From: an uncultured bacterium
GTDB lineage: Bacteria > Bacillota_I > Bacilli_A > RF39 > UBA660
NCBI GenBank assembly: GCA_905215145.1
Contig: CAJMOW010000105.1
Location: forward strand, 1 to 5,105
DNA: 5,105 bases
Direction: 5' to 3'
In this document: positions 1-5,105 of the stretch, in pieces
Layout of the letters: every line of letters begins with the position of its first letter
Numbering within the stretch: position 1 is the first letter of the stretch
Translations under genes and position numbers: made by a program
The notes under the pieces: model-generated
What the model was told of the DNA's origin: nothing
Databases searched by the model: none
Seen by the model: only the letters and a program-made list of their open reading frames with translations

Positions 1-1
1 T

Positions 2-955
2 ACGGAAAAGGGAGAGATAGGTGATACCATTGCAGGAACTACTGCCCCTATTATAGGTTTAGTAAATGCTATTTTACTTTATTTTACCCTTCGTGAACAG
101 TATCGGTTTAATGAGCATCAGATAGGAATAAGTAAGGAAGAACAATTTAAATCGACCTTTTTTAATTTATTGCAAGAACATAGGGATATAAAACAAAAAG
201 TAGAATCTTCGTTTTCATATTTGGATTGCCAAGATGTTAGAAAAAGATTTGATGATTATCATGTAAAAGGGGAGATGTTTTTTATAAATGCTTCTAATCA
301 AATTTCTTTAATCTTTAGCTCATTGGAGCAAAAGGATTGCTATGGGTATTCACAGGAAGATGCTATTGATATAGAAGACAGTATTGAAGAAGATGTGTAT
401 AATGATGGAATAAATGGTATAAATGTTCCTCCTATTGAAATAAAAGAATTTGAAAAAAAATGTTCAGAAAAAAGACTCCCTTTTATTTTAGGGTATGTCA
501 ATCAACAATATTGTATTACTCAATCAGGTCACTTAAAATATAATAGCGTTAATACTATTCAAAAGAAAATTGCCATAGCTTATTATTTTTTTTATAGACA
601 TCATTGTAATGTTAGTGTGTATTTCAGACATTTATATCATATTCTTAAGTTTGTAAGGTATAGTGAAGCACAACATCTCAGATATAGTTCAAATCATTCT
701 CAACAGGCAGATATACATAAGAAGTATCGAGAATATGTTCAGTTTGTTCAAGCACAAATGAGTACCGCAGAATTGAAGTTGTTGTTTTATAATAGTTTTC
801 TTTTTCCCAAAATGCAAGAACTATTAATTCATTATGGTCTATTAGAGAATTTATGTATCCAAGATTTATGCATGAAAGATCATAATTGCATTCCTGCATT
901 TCATTTAAAAAATAAGAATAAGGAAATATTGGATGTTATTGGGAATACGGAATAA
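2..955 (+). CDS. Putative phage abortive infection protein (AbiC-like family), 5'-partial
   Basis: The frame is open from base 2 to the TAA at 953-955, giving 317 visible residues; the true start lies upstream of the window. The TTG at 170 is an internal Leu codon, because conserved family sequence continues upstream of it. Visible residues about 7-28 (GDTIAGTTAPIIGLVNAILL) form a Gly/Pro-containing membrane helix followed by YFTLREQ and a polar stretch, the usual N-terminal anchor of this family. FKSTFFNLLQEH follows at about 49-60. Further family-like blocks are YFRHLYHILKFV (about 207-218) and QAQMSTAELKLLFYNS (about 250-265), then HYGLLENL near the C-terminus. An acidic, probably flexible stretch lies at about 118-136. 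The family is named after lactococcal AbiC, which aborts phage infection; its molecular mechanism is not known to me and no catalytic motif is evident. Expected location is the inner membrane with a cytoplasmic domain. It lies 47 bp upstream of, and co-oriented with, a polysaccharide cassette. Family assignment is by remembered pattern, fairly sure; defence function is inference. Confidence 0.8.
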   Translation, partial: TEKGEIGDTIAGTTAPIIGLVNAILLYFTLREQYRFNEHQIGISKEEQFKSTFFNLLQEHRDIKQKVESSFSYLDCQDVRKRFDDYHVKGEMFFINASNQISLIFSSLEQKDCYGYSQEDAIDIEDSIEEDVYNDGINGINVPPIEIKEFEKKCSEKRLPFILGYVNQQYCITQSGHLKYNSVNTIQKKIAIAYYFFYRHHCNVSVYFRHLYHILKFVRYSEAQHLRYSSNHSQQADIHKKYREYVQFVQAQMSTAELKLLFYNSFLFPKMQELLIHYGLLENLCIQDLCMKDHNCIPAFHLKNKNKEILDVIGNTE

Positions 956-1002
956 TCATATTATAAATTGTATTTAAATAAAAGAATTTGATATTTCTTT
1001 TT
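956..1002 (+). other. 47-bp AT-rich intergenic leader before the flippase gene
   Basis: This is the only clear gap between genes in the window. It is nearly all A and T. AAAAGAA (980-986) can pair with TTCTTTT (995-1001) around an 8-base loop, ending one base before the flippase ATG, but a stem with one G-C pair is weak. No good match to the Bacteroides TAnnTTTG -7 element is present; TAAATTG at 964-970 is one T short. It could hold a weak promoter or simply be a spacer within one transcript. Confidence 0.35.
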
Positions 1003-2541
1003 ATGACAGATATTTCAGCAAATAATATCCGAATAGCGAAAAATACATTATTGCTTTATTTTCGCATGTTATTTATGATGTTGGTAAGTCTTTATACTTC
1101 ACGTGTCATATTAGCTGCCTTAGGTATAGAAGATTTTGGAATTTATAATGTTGTGGGAGGTGTGATAACTATGTTCGGATTTTTTAATGGCGCAATGTCT
1201 TCTTCTACTCAACGTTATATTACATTTGCATTAGGAAAAGGAGATTTTAATCAATTACAAAAAGTTTTTCAGACTAGCGTAAATATTCATTTGTTAGTTG
1301 CCTTAGTTGTTCTGTTTTTGGGTGAAACGGTTGGGCTTTGGTTTCTTTATGAAAAGATGGTGATTCCCTCTTCTCGAATAGAAGCTGCTTTTTGGGTATA
1401 TCAATTTTCAATTGTTACTATGATGGCTATGATAGTAAGCGTTCCTTATAATGCGGTGATTATAGCTCATGAAAAAATGTCAGCCTTTGCTTATATCTCA
1501 GTTCTTGAGGTATTATTGAAATTGGGTATTGTTTATTTATTGTATCTTACGGAGTCTGACAAGCTAATTGTCTATGCAGCTTTGCTTTGTGCTATGCAAT
1601 TGTTAATTCGTGTTGTATACGGTCGCTATTGCAGTTGTTATTTTAAAGAAACTCATTATGTATATGGGTGGGATAGTAGATTGTTTAAAGAAATGCTATG
1701 TTTTGGTGGTTGGAATTTATGGGGAGGCTTTGCAACTGTTTTTTTTTCTCAAGGAATAAATATTTTGTTGAATATGTTTTTTGGTCCTGTTGTGAATGCG
1801 GCACGTGGCATAGCAATACAAGTACAAGGAGCAGTTGTTCAGTTCTCTATAAACTTTCAAACAGCTTTGAATCCTCAAATAACCAAATCATACGCGTTGG
1901 GTGATTTTACCTATATGTATAGTTTGATATTTCGTAGTTCTAGGTTTACTTTTTTATTACTTGCAATTATTTCTCTTCCGATACTACTTGAAACGGATAT
2001 GATATTGCGTTTGTGGCTTAAAACAGTTCCTCATTATACGGTATTGTTTGTTCGGTTAATGTTATGTATTGTTATAATAGATGCTATGGCTGGGGCTTTT
2101 ATGGTGGCGGCACAATCTACTGGTCGTATTAGAGTGTATCAGTCTGTTATTGGTGGTATATTGCTTTCCATCGTTCCGATTTCTTATTTGGTTCTTAAAT
2201 TGGGAGCTGAACCGTCAAGTGTATTTGTTGTTCATTTATTTATTTGTGTTTTTGCCTTTATTGTTCGTTTGTTTATCATTCATTCTATGATTTCTTTTCC
2301 TTTGCGTAGTTATTTTTATCAGGTTTTATTACGTTGTTTATTTGTGTTGTTATTGGCAATTCCTTTACCTATAGTTTTGTTGTATGTGCTTCCTGCTACT
2401 TTATGGATAGGTCTTTTGGTATGTGTTGTTTCTGTTGTAGCCATGCTTCTTTCTTCTTTTGTTATAGGATTGACAGGAGATGAAAAAAAATTCGTTATTA
2501 TGAAAATGAAAGAGTTAAGGAAAAAGAATTTTAATAATTAA
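1003..2541 (+). CDS. Wzx-type polysaccharide/lipopolysaccharide flippase (MOP superfamily)
   Basis: This is a 512-residue, very hydrophobic protein predicted to flip undecaprenyl-linked repeat units across the inner membrane. I place the start at ATG 1003 (MTDISANNIRIAKNTLLLYF), because related Bacteroidota flippases begin with a short polar NxRIAKNT segment before helix 1. An in-frame TTG at 988 would add five hydrophobic residues and is less likely. No Shine-Dalgarno sequence precedes it. I see about 12-14 membrane segments, roughly at 13-35, 46-66, 94-115, 130-155, 162-182, 189-207, 242-262, 311-330, 345-372, 382-400, 407-428, 441-465 and 467-490. Family-like blocks are SLYTSRVILAALGIEDFGIY (29-48), SSSTQRYI (66-73), GPVVNAARGIAIQVQ (261-275) and NPQITKSYALGD (290-301). 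The tail is basic and cytoplasmic. Length is normal for the family. The stop at 2539-2541 is two bases from the next start, so the genes are probably co-transcribed. A nine-T tract (1739-1747) lies inside the gene. Confidence 0.9.
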   Translation: MTDISANNIRIAKNTLLLYFRMLFMMLVSLYTSRVILAALGIEDFGIYNVVGGVITMFGFFNGAMSSSTQRYITFALGKGDFNQLQKVFQTSVNIHLLVALVVLFLGETVGLWFLYEKMVIPSSRIEAAFWVYQFSIVTMMAMIVSVPYNAVIIAHEKMSAFAYISVLEVLLKLGIVYLLYLTESDKLIVYAALLCAMQLLIRVVYGRYCSCYFKETHYVYGWDSRLFKEMLCFGGWNLWGGFATVFFSQGINILLNMFFGPVVNAARGIAIQVQGAVVQFSINFQTALNPQITKSYALGDFTYMYSLIFRSSRFTFLLLAIISLPILLETDMILRLWLKTVPHYTVLFVRLMLCIVIIDAMAGAFMVAAQSTGRIRVYQSVIGGILLSIVPISYLVLKLGAEPSSVFVVHLFICVFAFIVRLFIIHSMISFPLRSYFYQVLLRCLFVLLLAIPLPIVLLYVLPATLWIGLLVCVVSVVAMLLSSFVIGLTGDEKKFVIMKMKELRKKNFNN

Positions 2542-2543
2542 AT

Positions 2544-3767
2544 ATGATAGAGATTATAGATAAACATAGTTGTTGTGGTTGTTCTTCTTGTGTACAGAAA
2601 TGTCCTAAAAAGTGTATCTCTATGTATGAAGATGATGAAGGTTTTCTTTATCCCGTAGTAGATAAAGAAAAATGTATAGATTGCGGTCTTTGCGAAATTG
2701 TATGTCCGTGTCAAAATGATAGTAAAAAAAAGAGAACGAATTTTCTAGATATATATGCAATAAAAAATAAAAATGAAAAAATCCGAATGCAAAGTTCATC
2801 GGGAGGTGTTTTTACTCTTTTAGCAGAAGAAGTGATAAAAAAAGGAGGTGTTGTATTTGGGGCATGTTTTAGTGATGATTGGGAAGTAAAGCATCATTAT
2901 ACTGAAAGTATAGAAGGGCTTGCGGCTTTTCGTGGATCAAAATATGTACAGAGTTATATCGGAACTAGTTATCAAAAGGTAGAGAGTTTCTTAAAACAGG
3001 GAAGAATAGTTATGTTTACAGGAACTCCTTGTCAGGTGGCAGCTTTAAAACGTTATTTGCGTAGAGAATATGATAATTTGTTAACAGTTGATTTTATTTG
3101 TCATGGAGTACCTAGCCCTAAAATTTGGCGTATATATTTGAATAAAGCAGTTACTGATTACTGTGATACTCAGTCAAGTTTGACCTCGTCTTGTAAAAAA
3201 TGCCTACAAAGTGTAGAGTTTCGATCGAAAATAAAAAGTTGGAAAAATTATAGATATAGAATGGTTTTTTCTAAAATAACAAAGAATGGAAAGGAGATAA
3301 TGTTTGCATATTCTTCTTTGTTTAGTGAAAATGTCTATATGCGGATGTTTTTATCAGGTTTAATATTGCGTCCATCTTGTTATGAATGTCCTTCAAAAGC
3401 AGGAAAGTCTGGTAGTGATATAACAATTGGAGATTTTTGGGGAGTAGAAAATGTAGTTCCTCAATTTGATGATGATAAAGGAATAAGTTTATTACTAATG
3501 AATAATTCTAGATTTATGCCGTTATTGAGTGAAGTACATTCTCGTTTTGAATCTTTAAAATTGCCAGTTGATATTATTTGTAAATATAATAAGTCTTTTT
3601 TGTTTTCTGCAAAAGAACCTTTAGAAAGGAATCGTTTTTTCCTTTTGCTTTATAAAGGTGATGATTTTTTTTCCTTTGGGCAGTTGGTTTGGAAAAAAAA
3701 TGGGAAAGTGAATTTAATTTCAAAAGTAAATAGATTCTGTATATGGTTAAAAAAATTGGTATCTTAA
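2544..3767 (+). CDS. FrhB-like iron-sulfur flavoprotein (coenzyme F420 hydrogenase/dehydrogenase beta subunit family)
   Basis: This is a 407-residue soluble protein. An N-terminal double [4Fe-4S] ferredoxin module is clear: C10-x2-C13-x2-C16-x3-C20-P and C44-x2-C47-x2-C50-x3-C54-P. The FrhB-type part follows with SSSGGVFTLL (84-93), FRGSKYVQS (129-137), FTGTPCQVAAL (158-168), CHGVPSP (186-192), and a C-terminal block C279-x2-C282-P then SDITIGDFWG (291-300). The family includes the FAD/Fe-S subunit of F420-reducing hydrogenase and plant 7-hydroxymethyl chlorophyll a reductase. Bacteroidota are not known to use F420, so the family name should not be read as the substrate. In glycan loci such genes commonly sit beside pyruvyltransferase genes, as here, and probably carry out a ferredoxin-like electron transfer or reduction on a sugar precursor; the reaction is unknown. 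An extra CxxC pair (C217, C220) is visible. ATG 2544 is two bases after the flippase stop, and the end overlaps the next gene by 25 bp. Family call sure, role uncertain. Confidence 0.9.
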   Translation: MIEIIDKHSCCGCSSCVQKCPKKCISMYEDDEGFLYPVVDKEKCIDCGLCEIVCPCQNDSKKKRTNFLDIYAIKNKNEKIRMQSSSGGVFTLLAEEVIKKGGVVFGACFSDDWEVKHHYTESIEGLAAFRGSKYVQSYIGTSYQKVESFLKQGRIVMFTGTPCQVAALKRYLRREYDNLLTVDFICHGVPSPKIWRIYLNKAVTDYCDTQSSLTSSCKKCLQSVEFRSKIKSWKNYRYRMVFSKITKNGKEIMFAYSSLFSENVYMRMFLSGLILRPSCYECPSKAGKSGSDITIGDFWGVENVVPQFDDDKGISLLLMNNSRFMPLLSEVHSRFESLKLPVDIICKYNKSFLFSAKEPLERNRFFLLLYKGDDFFSFGQLVWKKNGKVNLISKVNRFCIWLKKLVS

Positions 3768-4015
3768 CATTACCTCCGATATATAATTACGGTAATATAT
3801 TACAGATTTATGCCTTGCAGTATATGATTAATGATATGGGGTATGAAGCTGTTCTGATTAATAGAAATCCACAAAGGAATAGATTGTCCTACATAAAAAA
3901 TAGAATAAAGGTGTTTGTTGCTGATTTGTTAAAATTGCGTAAAGGATATTTCTATTCTGATAAAAACATTAAACTTGTTAGTTCGAAAACAAGAAATTTA
4001 TTATTGAGAATATAA
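3743..4015 (+). CDS. Pyruvyltransferase, N-terminal fragment (part of split gene)
   Basis: This is the 90-residue upstream part of the split pyruvyltransferase. ATG 3743 lies within the last 25 bp of the FrhB-like gene. The start MVKKIGILTL followed by YNYGNILQIYALQ (14-26) and MGYEAVLINRNPQ (32-44) is the typical Rossmann-like N-terminus of WcaK-type proteins, which usually open with a KIGILT strand and an NYGN/GxLQ loop. The last four or five residues (LLLRI) before the TAA at 4013-4015 have no family resemblance and are out of frame. On its own this piece lacks the acceptor-side half of the fold and would not be active. Confidence 0.7.
   Translation: MVKKIGILTLPPIYNYGNILQIYALQYMINDMGYEAVLINRNPQRNRLSYIKNRIKVFVADLLKLRKGYFYSDKNIKLVSSKTRNLLLRI
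3994..4000 (+). other. Frameshift site: A AAT TTA heptamer
   Basis: In the upstream frame the codons here are AGA-AAT-TTA, so the heptamer is in the X XXY YYZ phase needed for tandem -1 slippage. Slippage leads into ATT at 4000 and the conserved downstream frame. It is the only such heptamer between 3982 and the TAA at 4015. The following 50 bases are AT-rich and I see no strong hairpin or Shine-Dalgarno-like stimulator upstream, which argues against efficient programmed shifting. Loss of one T from an ancestral run of four at 3997 would create the same sequence. Confidence 0.45.
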
Positions 4016-4047
4016 AACAAACTCGATTATGTAAATCCAATAAAGAA

Positions 4048-4887
4048 TTGTATGAAATAACTAAAGATTTCCATGCCATCATTGTTGGGAGTGACCAAGT
4101 ATGGAGGGTTTCCAATGATGATGATATTTGTATATATTTTCTAGATCCTAAAATTTTTGACAGAAAAATATTGAGAATATCTTATGCTGCATCTTTTGGT
4201 GTAGACAGATGGTTGGGGAATTCTGTGCAGACCAAAAAGTGTATTAATCTCTTGAAAAATTTTGCAGGAATATCAGTTCGAGAAAAATCAGGAGTTGATA
4301 TATGTAAAAAGATGTTTGGAATAGATGCTATTCAAGTTATTGATCCAACTCTTTTGTTAGATTGTTCTGTATATAAAAATATATTAAGTGGTATATCGGT
4401 AGATAAGCGTATTTCAAGAAAAGACATAATGTGTTATATTTTAGATAATTCTTCTATGAAAAAGCTTATTATAGATGAAATATCTAGAATCCTTCAATGT
4501 GAATATTATTATTTTCTTCCCAAACAAAAGTCTAGTTTGTATGATAATGTTAAGATGAAAAACTGTATGTATCCTTCTGTGGAGGAATGGATATATTCTT
4601 TTTATAGTTCACCTTTTATTATAACCGATTCATTTCATGGGTGTGTCTTCTCTATTATTTTTAATAAGTCATTCTGGGTCATAGCAAATCCACAGCGTGG
4701 ACTATCTAGAATTACCTCTTTATTAACAATGTTTGGTTTGCAAGATCGTTTGATTTCTTCACCAAAAGAAATTGTGTTAGAAAAAATACGTAAGGAAATA
4801 AATTGGCATAAAGTTAATAGAATAAAAGAACAATTGCGTGAAAAAGGTAGGGAATATCTTTCTCAAAGAATAAATACAACTATATGA
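4048..4887 (+). CDS. Pyruvyltransferase, C-terminal fragment (part of split gene)
   Basis: This is the downstream part of the split gene; its frame is open from 3982, and 4048 is merely the first TTG codon. The first in-frame ATG (near 4312) lies well after the conserved GSDQVWR motif, and I see no ribosome-binding sequence, so independent translation is doubtful. Family motifs in full-length numbering are GSDQVW (116-121), SYAASFG (147-153), ISVREKSG (177-184), DPTLLL (201-206), VEEWIYSFYSS (280-290), TDSFHG (295-300) and RGLSRITSLL (319-328). The TDSFHG block with its His is a hallmark of the family and probably contributes to phosphoenolpyruvate binding or catalysis. All motifs look intact. 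Confidence 0.7.
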   Translation: MYEITKDFHAIIVGSDQVWRVSNDDDICIYFLDPKIFDRKILRISYAASFGVDRWLGNSVQTKKCINLLKNFAGISVREKSGVDICKKMFGIDAIQVIDPTLLLDCSVYKNILSGISVDKRISRKDIMCYILDNSSMKKLIIDEISRILQCEYYYFLPKQKSSLYDNVKMKNCMYPSVEEWIYSFYSSPFIITDSFHGCVFSIIFNKSFWVIANPQRGLSRITSLLTMFGLQDRLISSPKEIVLEKIRKEINWHKVNRIKEQLREKGREYLSQRINTTI

Positions 4888-5105
4888 AAGTTTCAATATT
4901 TATACCTGTATATAATGGAGAAAAATATATTGGTAAAACATTAGATTCTATCTTAAGTCAGTCTTATACAAATTTTGAAATATTATGTGTGGATGATAGT
5001 TCTGTTGATAACAGTTGGGATGTTTTATTAGATTATCAAAAGAAGGATGATAGAGTGAAGATATATAGAAAAGAAAATGAAGGTAATGTGCCCTTTTCAT
5101 GGCGG
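4884..5105 (+). CDS. Family 2 glycosyltransferase, 3'-partial
   Basis: Only the first 74 codons are present; the gene runs off the right edge in frame. The start ATG 4884 overlaps the preceding TGA as ATGA, indicating translational coupling. The sequence shows the GT-A nucleotide-sugar-binding fold: VSIFIPVYNGEKYIGKTLDS (3-22), then SILSQSYTNFEILCVDD with the conserved Asp pair D37-D38 and a following SSVDNS, and ENEGNVPFSW near the edge, where GT2 enzymes have a conserved Gly-Asn/Asn-Gly loop. It should transfer a sugar from a nucleotide donor to the growing lipid-linked repeat unit on the cytoplasmic side of the membrane. Donor, acceptor and linkage cannot be deduced from this part. There is no Shine-Dalgarno sequence; the leader is A-rich. 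Confidence 0.92.
   Translation, partial: MKVSIFIPVYNGEKYIGKTLDSILSQSYTNFEILCVDDSSVDNSWDVLLDYQKKDDRVKIYRKENEGNVPFSWR

Larger units (their letters stand above)
3743..4887 (+). pseudogene. Polysaccharide pyruvyltransferase family (WcaK-type), split by a -1 frameshift
   Basis: Two reading frames together encode one complete protein of this family, which transfers pyruvate from phosphoenolpyruvate to a sugar as a ketal, or carries out a related glycan modification. The N-terminal frame (3743-4015) has to shift by -1 somewhere in 3982-4015 to join the C-terminal frame, which is open from 3982 to the TGA at 4885-4887. A shift at 3994-4000 gives a 381-residue protein, a normal family length, reading TRN-L-IIENIKQT across the junction. 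Adding one T to the TTT at 3997-3999 gives TRNFIIENIKQT, also natural for the family. The gene is therefore either a pseudogene with a one-base deletion, intact but mis-sequenced, or expressed by programmed -1 frameshifting. No erosion is visible elsewhere, so any inactivation is recent. It overlaps the FrhB-like gene by 25 bp and the glycosyltransferase by 4 bp, consistent with coupled translation. Confidence 0.85.

Noticed and set aside
170..172. TTG at 170 as the start of the AbiC-like gene
   Set aside because: The frame is open and carries a family-like membrane anchor and FFNLL block upstream of it, so this is an internal codon.
678..899. Minus-strand reading frame of 73 codons
   Set aside because: It lies wholly inside the AbiC-like gene, on the opposite strand to everything else, with no recognisable motif or leader; it is a shadow frame.
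980..1001. Hairpin AAAAGAA / TTCTTTT as an intrinsic terminator
   Set aside because: The seven-pair stem has a single G-C pair, an 8-base loop, and runs straight into the next ATG; too weak to call.
988..1002. TTG at 988 as the flippase start
   Set aside because: ATG 1003 matches the usual N-terminus of related flippases; the five added residues (M-I-F-L-F) come from the AT-rich leader.
1698..1904. Second plus-strand frame inside the flippase gene (68 codons)
   Set aside because: Composition is odd (Trp/Cys/Ser-rich) and the frame in use encodes conserved flippase sequence.
2081..2290. Hydrophobic plus-strand frame inside the flippase gene (69 codons)
   Set aside because: The hydrophobicity comes from T-rich codons read out of frame; no independent start signal or family resemblance.
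1..5105. CRISPR arrays, tRNA/rRNA genes, insertion sequences, inverted repeats flanking invertible promoters
   Set aside because: No regularly spaced repeats, tRNA-like cloverleaf segments, transposase motifs or long inverted repeats were seen by eye; an invertible promoter, if any, would lie upstream of the window.

Overview
The window reads as part of a surface-polysaccharide (capsule or O-antigen type) biosynthesis locus from an AT-rich member of the Bacteroidota, probably Bacteroides/Prevotella-like. Three things suggest this. The flippase and the FrhB-like/pyruvyltransferase pair resemble proteins common in Bacteroides glycan loci. The leaders before the start codons are A/T-rich with no clear Shine-Dalgarno sequence, as is usual in that phylum. 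The base composition is also visibly AT-rich. The assignment is inference; there is no rRNA or other taxonomic marker here.

Layout: all genes lie on the + strand. (1) Positions 2-955 hold a 5'-truncated gene for a membrane-anchored protein of the putative phage abortive-infection (AbiC-like) family; its reading frame is open to the left edge. (2) After a 47-bp AT-rich gap, 1003-2541 encodes a Wzx-type polysaccharide flippase. (3) Two bases later, 2544-3767 encodes an iron-sulfur FrhB-like (F420 hydrogenase/dehydrogenase beta subunit family) oxidoreductase. (4) Overlapping that by 25 bp, 3743-4887 is a polysaccharide pyruvyltransferase (WcaK-type) gene. It is split by a -1 frame change near 3994-4000; both halves carry conserved family motifs. 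(5) Overlapping by 4 bp (ATGA), a family 2 glycosyltransferase starts at 4884 and runs off the right edge.

Genes 2-5 look like one translationally coupled operon. The glycosyltransferase would build a lipid-linked repeat unit, the pyruvyltransferase would add a pyruvate ketal or related group, the FrhB-like protein would perform a redox step of unknown substrate, and the flippase would export the unit across the inner membrane. The AbiC-like gene is co-oriented just upstream and may be an unrelated defence cargo gene or part of the same transcript.

The most notable point is the broken pyruvyltransferase. The shift needed is exactly -1, the only slippery heptamer of the X XXY YYZ type in the overlap of the two frames (A AAT TTA, 3994-4000) lies in the correct phase, and the downstream half has no good start of its own. 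A one-base deletion, real or a sequencing error, explains it equally well. No RNA genes, mobile elements, CRISPR arrays or convincing terminators were seen.
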